This document shows positions 1-11,405 of a DNA stretch of 64,000 nt, piece by piece. The position numbers and the translations under genes are program-made. Every line of letters begins with the position of its first letter. Position 1 is the stretch's first letter. Origin of the DNA: Chelonoidis abingdonii (lineage: Eukaryota > Chordata > Testudines > Testudinidae); the NCBI RefSeq assembly GCF_003597395.2, contig NC_133770.1, positions 290,067,453-290,131,452 on the forward strand, written 5' to 3'. The notes beneath the pieces were generated by a model that saw only the letters and a program-made list of their open reading frames with translations, had not been told where the DNA came from and searched no databases.

Positions 1-1584
1 GCCCCAGAGCAGTGGATTGGCAGGGAGAATTGAGAATTAGTCAGCTTCCTCAGAACAGTCACTTACAGCAAGATGATTTACCGGTTTTATTTCTCGATTT
101 TTGAAATGTAAAGTTGGAATAAATTTAGTGCTTACGAAAGTGAGAGATTAAGGCAATTGGTAAGAGCACCACGCAGAGAAAATCGCCACTCTGCCAACTT
201 CCTGACAGAGCTTCACTAATGTACCTGAATCCTGACCTGCTGTTCTAGTCCTGAGCTTATCCTGAACCTCTCTTAAATGCCAGTCATGCTGAATTATTCC
301 AGTCTGCGTGAGTGTGTTGTGAGGAGTACAAAAGACACCCCCAGAGGAGTGAGCAGTGAAGGGTTGGAGTTCAGGCTGGGTTCAGAAAATAATTCACGTG
401 TTTGGATAGTTAGCCAAACAAGCCATTCACTTACATCTGCAAAATCAAGCTGGAAATCTTGCAAGAAGCTGCCTTTTTTGTACTGTTTTGGCCTTTCCTT
501 TTCAGGCCACAAACCACCTACGCTCTACAGAACTTTTAAGCAGGTTTGATTCTAAATAATAATAGGTCATTCTCTGAGAGATAATTTTAGTTGGGAGGAG
601 GACAGTTCATTTCATATTTCTGAACTGATTTCCCCATGTAGCTGTGATCTGAAATAAAATTAGAACTGGTGTCTCCGGGGTTTAAAACATCTGTTCCTCT
701 ACTGCTTTATGCTATCTAATGCATCTTGATACATATAGTGTGTGTCTTGCCTCATATCTGAGTGTGTATGTGGTCTTCTCAGTCCTCACATGCTTAGCAG
801 GGTGGAGCAATGTAACTCCAAGGAGCACCAATGTGCTGTAGACAGCCATGAAGCTGATGAAATAAGTGCCACTCTTCTCTCTGAGAAAGCTCTGAACGAA
901 TGCCTCAGTAAGGTATATGGGACATTGTACTCCTGGAGGTGCCATCTTTTGTATGAGATGAGACATCAAATTCCTGCCTTGTGGTCATTAAACATTTTAT
1001 GGCATTTTTAAGAGTAAGAGAGAAAACTCCAGACTCCCATCTCATGAAAATATATTCTACTTTATCTAATTTCCCCTTGTAGTTTCTATTGGATGTGGTG
1101 TTGTTCTTCACTTCCTGTGTACACCTTTTTGCAATGCTGCTGTGTGTTGTTTCCCACTCCAGAGGCGACAATAATGAGTGCAGCTTAAGGCTTTTCCTCT
1201 TATCTTTTCACCAGTAGGCAAGATATTACCCACATGTGCAGGTATTCCCCATTGCAATTACAGGTTAGTACATAGTACATCTCATTACCTGACCGGGACT
1301 AAGATCTTTTAACTCCTCAGATGAAAGATGCTGTACAATCGCAAATGATTCTCAGTATAATTAGCAAGGTTTACTTTGAATAGATACATGACCAGATACA
1401 CTCTTGTTTTAATCACCTACTTAGTTTGGTGAACCTCCTTTTTAAACTAAATAGCCTATTGTATAAAAGGGAGGGATGTGAATGTGTTCTTGCAGTTGAC
1501 TAACAAATAGATTTCAGACCTCCATTTCCTTTCATCTCCTGTCTTCTTTCTCACTACTTCATTTCAATTTCCTGGGAGATTCAT
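1..1584. other. Anonymous non-coding stretch
   Basis: I recognise no gene or repeat here. The longest open frames are about 90 codons, lie on both strands, overlap one another and show no familiar motif, so I treat them as chance frames. The base composition is AT-rich, like the rest of the window. Confidence 0.5.
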
Positions 1585-1800
1585 ACATTTTTAAGGCCAG
1601 AAGGAACATTATATCATCTGTTCTGACATCCTGTTTATCATAGGCCAGTACATTTCACCCAGCTGCTGCTGTATTGAGCCCAATAACTTTTTTTTGGCTA
1701 AAATTTGCCTCCCAGAAATGCATCAAAATCTTGATTTCAAGAGGTGAAGAATCCACCAGTTCTCTTTGCGCTTAGTTCTCACTTTTAAAAATTTCTGACA
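1585..1800 (-). mobile_element. CR1 LINE 3'-end fragment
   Basis: The plus strand reads through the phrases typical of an inverted CR1 tail: 'aaggccagaaggaacatta', then 'gaatccaccagttctcttt', then a stretch like '..aaaaatttctgacatg'. A closely similar stretch recurs at 8606-8769 in the same orientation, including the shared run 'ccagctgctgctgtattgag', so two copies of one subfamily are present. Only the C-terminal and 3'-untranslated part is left; no coding frame survives. This is the usual 5'-truncated state of CR1 insertions. Confidence 0.7.
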
Positions 1801-3480
1801 TGAACATGTTAATTTGGAGATCTGTTAGCTCTCCTAATGGGGTCTGGTAAATCAGCGGTAAAATTCCCAATGAGAGTTTTCAGAGTTTCAAAAAAAAGAT
1901 CTCTTTGTGTGTGAATAAAGTGCACCCCAAGAAGTCACTTTGACATCTTACTGCAGTTTCTATCTGCATTCCTGCTGTATATATTTTTCTCTGTACAGAT
2001 ATGTGCACAGCAATATATCATTTAAAAATGTACAGAATATCACACAAAATTAGGAAATACACACCAAAAAAAGGTGATTTTGCTTACAGTGTTATTTGCA
2101 AAGTTACGTTGTCTGTCATACAATCTGTCTTTTAAAATGCTGTATGTGTGTGAATGCTTAATTTAGACCGTATAATTTGCAAATAAAAATAAAAATAGTA
2201 TCCATGAATGTGCCTGTTGTATAAGTGGTATCAGTTTTCAACCATAGCTGTTCATTAGGAAGTTGCACTTTGCATAAATAATTCACATTTTTTTGTTTTT
2301 TTTAAAGAAAAACAAACATTTTTCTCATTTCCTAAATAGCTAAAGTACTTGCTAAAGTAATCCTCCTACAGTCTGATTACAAAGAAGATTTGTTTTAAGA
2401 TTTAAGTATTTTATTTTACATCTCAAATCATATCAAAAATTCAATTTTCATTATTTGTCATGAGCAAATAGATTTGAGATAATGTACAGAACATTTTGAG
2501 GAGGGAAGATTATAGATCCATCTTATTGTCTAACCTCCTGCTCTCAGCAGCCTGATCTGTGTTCAGCATGAATACTCAGGTACCGTATATTCTGGGATGC
2601 TAGGTAAATACACATCACTTGCCCTGCATTTGTTCTCCACGGCACTATCCTCTCTTTTTATTATTATTTCTACTGCGGTAACACCAAGAAGTCCTTATCA
2701 TGGATCAGGACCCCATTGCACAAACACAGAATAAAAAGATGGTCCCTGCCCAAAGGGTTACAATCCCTCTGTCTCAGGATACTGCACAGGGAGCTGTATG
2801 ATCTGGAAATTCGCATATGGACAATGGGGCTGATGTGGAAGCCTTGTAAGGATTACCGTGTTCTTTATCATTCAGTAAGAGGGAGACTATCAATGGCACA
2901 AGAGGCAGTCAGTTAAGTTCCAAACTCCCATGGAAAGTCCAGGAGAACTGGGTTGCTAACTGCCCTTTGTGTCTTTGCTAATCCCCTCACTAAATTTCAA
3001 ATACATGTTTGATTGTAGGAGATCTATACGGTGATATTGTGAGCATGCCCGGTAGATACACTGGAACACCCTACATTGCATTGTTCCAGCTTGGGATTCC
3101 AGCACGTATAATGTGATTTATTGTGTCTTCCTGCTGTGATCAGAATCATTTTCCCACCACGTTCCCAGTTCTGCACTGAGATCCAGAGAATTTTACAGCA
3201 CTTTTGTAGACACCAGGAGCTGCACAAGATGCATTTGCCAGTTGAACCAACATGGGTAATTCAGAACATTCCTCAGCTATGACTCACATTTATATTAATT
3301 TATGATTACACATATCTTGATCTCTAGATAATCCAAGATTCTTGATGAATATTTGACAGGTACCATTTACAGATGATATCCTTGAATGTATAAAGAGCTG
3401 GTTCAGCTACTTATGATGCGTAGATTGGATTTTCTAATGCACTTTAATTTTTTTTTAATAATGATGTAAGCAGAGTCTGA
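1801..3480. other. Anonymous AT-rich stretch with one short repeat-like piece
   Basis: This stretch is mostly AT-rich, with A- and T-runs at 2280-2330, and has no gene I can support. Around 2695-2790 the phrases 'gaccccattgcacaaacac' and 'aaaagatggtccctgccca' resemble an old interspersed repeat seen again in fragments near 10030, 37165 and 40885. I cannot name that family with confidence. Confidence 0.4.
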
Positions 3481-3960
3481 ATGAGCTCTCCGCTGACATC
3501 TAGCGGTTAGCTGTGGAAAAAGACTTCAGAAGCTGAACTCGTTTGCATGGACACACCCACGCAGCCTAGGTGCTGAGCATGATGGGATTGCTTGCCAAAA
3601 TGATCACTTGTGGCTTGTGTTGGATCCCCAGTCTCCTTGTTATTGATGTAGGAGTAATAGAGCATTGTTATCTTTGTTGTGTGAACCGAGGGCAGCAGAA
3701 CTGTACCTGGCATACTCCAATGGAGGAAGTCACCCTCCACTTAACAGCACTCACTAAGCAGGGGACTTGGGTTCCAAAGTCCAATGAGCTGAGAAAGGGT
3801 GGGCTTTGTTTAAGGGTTCCAGATATCAATTGATCTTGCCTTTCTCCATGCTATCATAAAAGCTAATTTAGATTCAAATGAGAATTTTGTTACATACTGC
3901 AGAGCTGAAATCACTGGTATCTGCATCTAAGTATTAGACCTACTTTGGGACAGTGTCTTT
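3481..3960. other. Unclassified stretch, no gene
   Basis: There is no coding signal beyond chance frames of 77-87 codons. The wording of the sequence around 3486-3810 feels repeat-like, but no terminal motifs, duplications or second copy in this window support a classification. Confidence 0.3.
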
Positions 3961-4640
3961 ATGGCAAGAGATTACTCAGTATGCACCAGCAGTGAGGGTC
4001 CCCCACTAACAGCTGAAATCACTGAAAGCTGTGTTAAATAGGGGGACCCTGAAGACATCTTGGTGAGTGACCAGCCGGGCAGCTGGTGGAGAGGCTCAGC
4101 AAGTGGCCAGCAGGGTGGCTGGTGAAGAGACACGGGCAGCAGGGATGCTGGTAGAGAGATGTGGCAAGTGGCCAACAGGGCCCCACAGAGACATGACCAT
4201 CGGCCATTGGGATGACAAGTGACTGCCTGAGCAGTGGAGTGTATAAGGTGCCTCCTTACCCCCAATCCGCATAGGGTGGAAGGTGAACTCTGCAGATGAA
4301 CCTCTGAACTCTGGAGCTGCACTGGCCAAGGACAGCAACTGTGAGTGGGGTACAGAGAAGGGATGGGCACGTTAAAGGGACTTTTGCGTCACTGGACTTA
4401 AGAACCTGAGGTGAAAAGGACACTGCCCAACTTACTTGTGGGTGAGTCTTTTGCTCATGGTTTGTGTTTATGAACCTTAGTTGTGGTATTTTCTCAAATT
4501 AATGTTGAGTTATTTCCCTCCTTTTATTAAAAGTTTTTGTTGCACTCAGACTCTGTGCTTGCGAGAGGGGAAGTACTGCCTTCTTTGTGGCACCCAATGA
4601 GTGATGTGTAATTGTCCCAGATCCAATTCTGCACCCGTTA
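3961..4640 (+). mobile_element. Probable LTR (borders not found) with a hairpin at its left end
   Basis: The region has an LTR-like plan. A perfect 10-bp inverted repeat (3995-4004 with 4041-4050) and an inner 6-bp pair (ACAGCT/AGCTGT) make a hairpin at the left. Imperfect repeats of a 'caagtggccagcaggg' type unit lie at 4090-4180. A GT-rich 3' part contains 'ttattaaaag' near 4525, and 'gcttgcgagaggggaagtac' follows at 4558. I could not find matching TG...CA ends or a target duplication, so the limits are approximate and the class (ERV or Ty3/gypsy) is open. Confidence 0.4.
3995..4050. repeat. Inverted repeat / hairpin
   Basis: AGGGTCCCCC at 3995 pairs perfectly with GGGGGACCCT at 4041, and ACAGCT pairs with AGCTGT inside. 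The predicted hairpin is GC-rich in its outer stem, with an A/T-rich loop. Confidence 0.7.
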
Positions 4641-4990
4641 GACATGATGCACGGCACTTAATGGGACTACCCATGTGAGTGAGGGCTGCAGAACCAGGAC
4701 CTAACTTAGAGTGTGCTGTGTACAGCAACCCAAACTCTAGGCAAAGCAGAACTCTAGGAGCTGTGCCCATGACTTTCCATCTGCTCTGAGTCAAATGGCA
4801 GATCCAGTCCTTAAAATAGTCCATATAGTCTAGACTCTTTCAGCATCATCAATAATCCACAAATCAGAATACCCTCAGAGCAATCATTTCCACTGCAGCT
4901 AGTTTTCCTTTGGGACTTGTCTCCCAAATCCCAGGCATCCAGTTATAAGAGTAGGTCACGTAGGTCATGACCACGTGTCAAGAAATCCAC
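4641..4990. other. Short gap between LTR-like elements
   Basis: No gene was seen. The phrase 'gggactacccatgtgagtga' near 4664 resembles a widespread old sauropsid repeat, but it is too short to call. Confidence 0.3.
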
Positions 4991-4994
4991 ACTT

Positions 4995-5756
4995 TGTATG
5001 GGGAGACTTTGGCAAACCAGTAAAGTGCTTGAAACCACTATGGCTTATTGTTAAAGGCAGCCAAGTTAGCAAGCCATAAATTGGCCGTTCAGCAGTCTTG
5101 GTTTGACCAAGGCAGGAGGGGAGGGGGTTTGGGGTGCCACAGAAAAGGCAGCTTGACCCCACGTCCTTCCTGATAAGAATTGTGTTGAAGTTGCTGATAC
5201 ATTTTAGAAGAGCAGAATGTGCCCCAGGAATGTCTCTTGGGGTCTCAAGGCTGCAAACTCTGGAAAAATCCACACCTGGTTAATCAATAATCAGAAGAAG
5301 CTTCTTGCTTGACCATTGGAACTGCTTGCTTAACAAGTTTTCTTTAAGGGACATGTCATTCTATTACTAATGTATAAAAATGGGGAAAAAGCTTGAGATA
5401 GTGGGACTCATTTGGGGACTCTTTTGGACTCTTTTTGGACTCTCCTTCTGGATACACCTTGTGGTCCCCACCGGCAGATGGAAGATTTGGCCACTGGAAG
5501 CCTGCCGCTGTGTCACTCGAAAGCCACACTCAGCTTTGGTAATTATCAAGGGTTGGGGGTGTTTTACTAATCTTGTTGCGAATGTGTGTAAGTGCTTGAG
5601 AATAAGTAAAGTTTAGCTTTAAGTGAAAGCACTCTTGTGTTGTCCTGTTTGTGCCAGCCATCTATCGGCCATGTCTCCCCTGATTTATTTCCTGATACCT
5701 CCTCGCACAGAGTAAAAGTTACCAAGAGCTTTGGGTTGAAAGAACCCCGGGTAACA
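4995..5756 (+). mobile_element. Solo LTR, family A, copy 1 (762 bp)
   Basis: The element begins TGTATGGGG and ends GGGTAACA, so it has TGT...ACA termini. The four bases ACTT stand on both sides (4991-4994 and 5757-5760) as a target duplication. A TATA-like 'atgtataaaaatgg' lies near 5369, followed by short repeats of 'tttggactct'. A second copy with the same ends and the same order of internal blocks lies at 7220-7939. Each copy has its own flanking duplication, so they are independent solo LTRs and not the two ends of one provirus. The 4-bp duplication here and 5-bp one at the second copy leave the class undecided; one base may have been lost. No internal retroviral genes flank it. Confidence 0.85.
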
Positions 5757-5760
5757 ACTT

Positions 5761-6594
5761 GAGTAAATCATAATTGAGCAAAAATCTTCTGGTCCATGCA
5801 AGGGCTGCAGAAGGCCCTGAATGGAACAAAGGAGCTGGAGCTCTGCTGAATAAAGGCAGGGGACAGCCACACCACTGGCCTGAGACTCTCCATCCACAGT
5901 ACTACAAAAGGGACAGGGAGGGCTCAAGAGCAGAACAGGGAAAGGAGGCAGCAGGGATCCAACAAGCAATTCTCTCTGCAAACCTGGGGTGAAGTTCAGT
6001 GGGCTAGTCTACTGTCAGAATCCCCTCCTCCCCCAACCTCTCATAGAGCGCCCTGCTGCAGGGTCCATTTACTTAGAATATACTCAGAGGCAAGGATTTT
6101 TTCACTGAGCTTTTTGCTTAAAAAATACAAACTTAACACACCCAGAAGAGAAAAAATCTCCACAAATGAAAGATGCACAGAAGAACAGGACTTTGCATCG
6201 CCCGCTTTGGAATAGAAGACAACAATAAATCCCTTCCACTCTCTACCCACATTCCAACATGTCCCCCGTGCAGTAACATGGAGCAATGCTTGCTGCATGC
6301 CAAAGCATTTCAAACACAGCTTTCCATCAAGTGTATATGTATTTATGAACTCAGCGCGAAAATCTCCACACACCCACCTCACACAGACAGGGATGACTCA
6401 TGGTATTTATACACTGATGAGTTCAAGGTTAAAAGAAATCATAGAAACTATTGTCCAGCCCTCCTCCCTCACTCCACACCAAATAAATGTTGAAAACTTT
6501 TCTGCAAGTAATTTCCTAGCAGGCTGCTTTTCAAAAGCCTTGTTTGCTGATCCTTTTATTCCTACTCAGTGGCCAGGCTCTGAGGTGAGAGGTG
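5761..6594. other. Anonymous stretch, no gene
   Basis: The frames at 5774, 6041, 6173 and 6297 overlap on opposite strands, carry no recognisable motif, and are rejected as genes. No repeat was identified. Confidence 0.4.
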
Positions 6595-6838
6595 TTCATA
6601 GAAACACAGGCAAGTAGGGCTGGAAGGGGCCTCGAGAAATCAGTAAATCCAGCCTCCTGCACTGTGACAGGACCAAGTAAACCTAGACTATCCCTGACAG
6701 GTGTTTGTCCAACATGTTTTTAAAAGCTTCCAGTGAAGGGGACTCCCCGAGCTTCCTGGGAAGCCTATTCCAGAGTTTAACTACCCCAATAGTTAGAAAG
6801 TTTTTCCTAATATCTAACCTAAATCTTCCCTGCTGCAG
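6595..6838 (-). mobile_element. CR1 LINE 3'-end fragment
   Basis: The plus strand shows the inverted CR1 tail: 'gggctggaaggggcctcgag', 'ccctgacaggtgtttgtcca', 'gaaagtttttcctaatatct'. It stops abruptly next to the PLE terminus at 6842. Only about 240 bp survive, with no frame. Its subfamily differs from the 1585 and 8606 copies and is closer to that at 62675. Confidence 0.8.
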
Positions 6839-6841
6839 CTT

Positions 6842-7219
6842 AAGTACACCTTAGAGACTAACACATTTATTCGGGCATAAGCTTTTGTGGGCTAAAACCC
6901 ACTTCATCAGATGCATGTGGTGGAAAATATATATACACAGAGAACATGAAAAAATGGGTGTTGCCATAGCAACTCTAATGAGACTAATAAATTAAGGTGG
7001 GCTATTTTCAGCAGGAGAAAAAAAACTTTTGTAGTAATAATCAGGATGGCCCATTTCAAACAGTTGACAAGAAGGTGTGAGTAATAGTAAGAGAAAAATA
7101 GCATGGGAAAATAATTTTACTTTGTGTAATGACCCATCCACTCCCAGTCTTTATTCAAGCCTAATTCAATGATGTCCATTTTGCAAATTAATTCCAGTTC
7201 TGCAGTTTCTCGTTGGAGT
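6842..7219 (-). mobile_element. Penelope-like element, 3' terminal part (reverse strand), left piece
   Basis: On the minus strand this is the 3' end of a Penelope-like retroelement. It has a hammerhead-like core (CTGATGA at 6910-6904, then the GTGGG/CCCAC stem), in which the expected GAAA is mutated to AAAA at 6886-6883. The same terminus is seen at 8866 (+) and 31450 (-). The element is cut at 7219 by the LTR at 7220-7939. The target duplication GGAGT stands on both sides, and the PLE continues on the far side into the GIY-YIG coding region. Confidence 0.8.
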
Positions 7220-7939
7220 TGTATGGGGAGATTTTGGCAAACGAGTAAAGTGCCTGAAACCACTATGGCTCATTGCTAAAAGCAGTCAAGTCAGCCATAA
7301 AGTGGCCATGTAGCAAACTCAGTTTGACCAAGGGAGGAGGGGAGGGAGTTTTGGGTGCCACCGAAAGGGCAGCTTGACCCCGCATCCTTTCTGATAAGAA
7401 TTTTGTTGAAGTTGCTGATACATGCATTTTAGAAGAGCGGGAATGTCTATTGGGGCCTCAAGGCTGCAAACTCTGGGAAAACCCCACACCTGGTTAATCA
7501 ATAATCAGAAGGAACCTCTTGCTTGACCATTGAAACTGCTTGCTTAACAAGTTTTCTTTAAGGGACATGGCATTCTATTACTAATGTATAAATAAGGGAG
7601 AAATGTTTGAGGTAGTGGGACTCTTCAGGACTAGGCTTTCCCTCCAGATGCATCTTGTATTCCCCACCAGCACACGGGCTGCTGGTTTGCCACTCGAGAG
7701 TCACACTCAGCTTCAGTAATTATCAAGGGTTGGGGGTGTTTTACTAACTTGTTGCGAACGTGTGTAAGTGCTTGAGACTAGTAAAGTTTAGCTTTTAGTG
7801 AAAGTACTCTCATGTTGTCCTGTTTGTGTCAGCCATCTATCGGTCAGACAGCTGTGTCTCCCTTGATTTATTTCCAGACACCATCTCGCATAGAGTAAAA
7901 ATTACCAAGAGCTTTGGGTTGAAAGAACCCCAGGTAACG
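7220..7939 (+). mobile_element. Solo LTR, family A, copy 2 (720 bp), inserted in the PLE
   Basis: The element starts TGTATGGGG and ends GGTAACG (ACA in copy 1). Flanks are GGAGT at 7215-7219 and GGAGT at 7940-7944, a perfect 5-bp target duplication. A TATA-like 'atgtataaataagg' lies near 7583. It aligns end to end with the copy at 4995 but lacks part of the repeated 'ggactct' region. The host sequence on both sides belongs to one PLE, so the LTR arrived later than the PLE. Nothing of an internal retroviral region is present, so this is a solo LTR. Confidence 0.9.
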
Positions 7940-8600
7940 GGAGTCTGTTTTTGAAGGGTTTTTTGTTGAAAAATTGTGACTTTTAGGTCTGTAATTGAGT
8001 GACCAGGGAGGTTGAAGTGTTCTCCAACTGGTTTTTAAATGTTATAATTCTTGACGTCTGATTTGTGTCCATTTATTCTTTTGTGTAGAGACTGTTCGGT
8101 TTGACCAGTGTACATGGCAGAGGGGCATTGCTGGCACATGATGGCATATATCACATTGGTAGATGTGCAGGTGAATGAGCCCCTGATGGTGTGGCTAATG
8201 TGATTAGGTCCTATGATGGTGTCCCTTGAATAGATATGTGGACAGAGATGGCAACAGGCGTTGCTGCAAGGATAGGTTCCTGGCTTAGTGTTTTTCTTGT
8301 GTGGTGTCTGGTTGCTGGTGAGTATTTGCTTCAGGTTGAGGGGATGTCTGTAAGTGAGGAATGTCCTGTCTGCCAAGATCTGTGAGAGTGAGGGGTCGTC
8401 CTTCAGGATAGGTTGTAGATGTTTCATGATGCGCTGGAGAGGTTTTAGTTGGGGGCTGAAGGTGATGGCTAGTGGCGTTATGTTACTTTCTTTGACTTCT
8501 GGGTATTCTTCTGGCTCTGTCAATCTGTTTCTTCACTTCAACAGGTAGGTAATGTAGTTTTAAGAATGCTTAATAGAGCTCTTGTAGGTGTTTGTCTCTG
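7940..8600 (-). pseudogene. Penelope-like element ORF C-terminus with GIY-YIG endonuclease domain
   Basis: A 162-codon frame runs from 8523 to 8035 on the minus strand. In order it carries the region after the reverse transcriptase thumb, a Cys/His-rich linker at residues 86-96 (CSNACCHLCPH), and a GIY-YIG nuclease core: NVIYAIMC at 123-130 and MYTGQT at 137-142, followed by 'RINGHKSD' near 149-156. PLEs use this nuclease with a telomerase-related reverse transcriptase to insert. The reverse transcriptase itself is missing (5' truncation near 8600), so the copy is dead although this frame has no stop. The 3' part continues beyond the inserted LTR into 6842-7219. The frame's own ATG need not be a real start; it is the first Met after the truncation. 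Confidence 0.85.
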
Positions 8601-8605
8601 TCTGT

Positions 8606-8769
8606 CATCATAAGCCAGTACATTTCAACCAGCTGCTGCTGTATTGAGCCCAATAACTTTTTTTGGCTAAAACTTACCTCCCAGAAAGACATCAAAATCT
8701 TGATTTCAAGAGATGAAGAATCCACCAGTTCTCTTTGTGGTTAGTTCTAATGGTTAATCACTCTCACTT
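8606..8769 (-). mobile_element. CR1 LINE 3'-end fragment
   Basis: This is close kin of the fragment at 1585-1800: 'cataagccagtacatttcaa', 'ctgctgctgtattgagccca', 'aagaatccaccagttctctt', then 'aatggttaatcactctcac', the usual CR1 tail wording. It lies between two PLE pieces of opposite orientation. Confidence 0.75.
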
Positions 8770-8952
8770 AATTGATGAGTCTCGTTAGAGTTGGTAGGGC
8801 AACACTCATTTTTTCATGTTCTCTGTGTATATATATCTTCCCATTGTATTTTCCACTATATGCATCTGATGAAGTGGGTTTTAGGGCACAAAAGCTTATG
8901 CCCAAATAAATTTGTTAATCTCTAAGATGCCACAAGTACTCTTGTTCTTTTT
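8770..8952 (+). mobile_element. Penelope-like element 3' terminus, forward orientation
   Basis: It reads 'gttctctgtgtatatatatc', then CTGATGA at 8866-8872, a decayed stem and AAAA in place of GAAA at 8890-8893. It then continues 'gcttatgcccaaataaattt' and 'ctctaagatgccacaagtac'. It matches the reverse complements of 6842-6960 and 31328-31525. Only about 180 bp are present, so it is a 5'-truncated tail with no coding part. It faces the PLE at 7940-8600, with a CR1 piece in between. Confidence 0.8.
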
Positions 8953-10802
8953 GCTATAGGGAAAGACAGCCCTGAGGGGAAGTGGATTAGTAAGGCTGAG
9001 GTAGTCCTAATGACGCGGTGTCTGGGAAAGGGGCTGTATTGCATATTATCACCATTTCACAAAAGAGCTGATTCTCCACTTACATGAGTGTAACTTTGTG
9101 AAATTATGCTCATGTGACAGAGAAGGGGGGAGGGGATTCAGGCCAGCTGTGGGTGAGGGAGGGACTATAAGAGGAACACAGTTGCTGGTAATGATGAGGA
9201 GACAACTAAAGAGCAGTTTAGGTAAACAGGCCCTGCTGATCTAAAGAAATGGTAACGAGAAAGTGTGACCCTACATCCCACACCCATCGCTCTGAGCGTG
9301 GGGCTGAATAGATTTACTCTATCAGGTATTAGATACTTTTAAGCAATTGAAGTGGTAGTAGAAGCAAGCACTGGCAGTGGGAGTGGAGTGTTTGATTTAA
9401 TTTGCATAATTGCTATTTGCATATAAAAAAACTTAGATCAAATTGACTCCAAAGGACTCACATTGGTCCTAGGCTGTTCATTATGACTCTTCAGGCATGT
9501 TCACATGGCATTAATGGAGTCTCTTAAGAATTAACAGCATTAATAAAATATGAACTAATTAGCACCATTCTCTTCTGTCCCTCCAAGCAGATGAAGGAGA
9601 AATAGCAATTGAACAGCTTGGAGGGTGTTGCACATGGAAAATGTGCTAATGATATTTATTATTCATGCAAATCATTTGAAATGATAGGGTGTTCTGTAAG
9701 CCCCTGGTTTCTCCTTTCAGATTTCACATCTATTCCATTTTTAAAGATTCCTTAATTTTAATATCAACTTTCACACATTCTACAATATCCACCAGAACCT
9801 ACCGTCACAGCTGGCACACTGGTTAGCACTCTCTACAGAGAGGGGACTGACAGAGCATGAAGACAGAATAACTTCTTTATCCTATAGAAACAGTACTTTT
9901 TGGTCAAGATTGAGACACGTTAACAGTGTGATATAGGGGAAGGCTGCCCACTTGGAATGGAAGCATATTTCACTTTCCATGGCAGTTCAAAACTTGGTCT
10001 GTTTGTCATTACAGCAGCACCTAGACACTCCAGCTGAGATCCTGTACAAAGGTGAGGTGCTATACAAGCATTTAGTAAGAGAAAGGCCCCACCTCAAAGA
10101 ATTTACAATTCAAGCAGATCTCTTTACCAACCAAGATTCCCAGAGGTGCCAGTTGTAGTGGCTTTGGTGTGATCTTGACAGTTCTCCATTCAGAAATGAT
10201 TCAAGATCACTGAATTATTTCACAGAGGATGTGAAAAATCCATCAGATGATAGCTTCCCAGACACCATTAACACACGCTGGATTCAAAGAAGAATTTACC
10301 AGAGAAGTGAAAGGCTCCATATCACATTATCCCTGAGCCATCCATCTTTCCACCATCCAGTTTTGCAGTTTAGTTGAAAACACTGTACATTTTAATTGCA
10401 GAAGTCAGATTCACTAATTTAATCAGATGTTATAATCACATTTTTAAGATAATAGAATTACAGCACACCTACTGTGAACTTTATACTTGGAACATAGGTG
10501 CCCAGCTGTCAGATTGTTTTCCAGATGTTCTGCATTAACTAAGGGGTAGAGAATCCCTGGAAGACTAGTTTGTATGGTTTTGAACCATGGTCCTCTCTGG
10601 GGTGCCTACTGGTGAGCAGACAGTAGATCTGATATATCCAGTTGACAGAGATATTTATCCAGTATCTGTAGGGATGAGAAATTAGTGCATTTATGGCCTA
10701 TAATCTAGCAACTGAACGTAAAGGAAGGTTATGGCCAAGACAATAGGCCCCTATGCTGATCTGGTCTTTGCTTGTACTTATTTTATGCCATGTGCTTTAT
10801 GG
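8953..10802. other. Anonymous stretch, no gene
   Basis: AT-rich with no supported gene. Near 10020-10130 the phrases 'gatcctgtacaaaggtgagg' and 'aaaggccccacctcaaagaa' look like an old interspersed repeat (compare 2695 and 40885). The 68-codon frame at 9952 runs through it and is not credible as a gene. Confidence 0.4.
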
Positions 10803-11405
10803 AACATAAAAACATAAGAACGACCATACTGTGTCAGACCAAAGGTCCATCAAGCCCAGTATCCTGTCCTATGACAGTGGGCAATGGCAGGTGCCCCAAA
10901 GGGAATGAACAGACAGGTTATCATCAAGTGATCCTGCCCTGTCACCCAGTTCCAGCTTCTGGCAAACAGAGGCTAGGGACACCATTCCTGCCCAGACTGG
11001 CTAATAGCCATTGATGGACCTATCTTCCATGAATCTATCTAGCTCCCTTTTGAACCCCATTATACTATTGACCTTCACAACACCCTCTGGCAAGAAGTTC
11101 CAGACTTTCACAGTGCATTGTGTGAAAAATACCTTCTTGTGTTGGTTTTAAACTTGCTACCTATTAATTTCATGTGGTGACTCCTTGTTCTTGTATTATG
11201 AAAAGAAGTAAATAACACTTCCTTATTTACTTTCTCTATACCACTCATGATTTTATAGACTTCTATCATATCTCCCCTCAGTCGCCTCTTTCTAAGCTGA
11301 AAAGTCCCAATCTTATTAACCTCTCCTCTTACAGAAGCCATTCCATACCCACAATAATTTTTGTTGCCCTTTTCTGAACCTTTTCCAACTCCAATAGCAG
11401 ACTTG
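10803..11405 (-). mobile_element. CR1 LINE 3' part with ORF2 C-terminal remnant
   Basis: The plus strand has the inverted CR1 3' end: 'catactgtgtcagaccaaag', 'catcaagtgatcctgccctg', 'attgatggacctatcttcca'. On the minus strand a 100-codon frame (11410-11108) keeps the conserved C-terminal segment 'RKRRLRGDMIEVYKIM', which lies near the end of CR1 ORF2. The catalytic reverse transcriptase region is absent, so this is a 5'-truncated dead copy. The same 3' end recurs, reversed, at 60245-60530, and forward at 44880-45090. Confidence 0.85.

Noticed and set aside
4991..7944. The two family A LTRs as the ends of one provirus
   Set aside because: Each copy has its own target duplication, and the sequence between them is CR1 and PLE with no retroviral genes.
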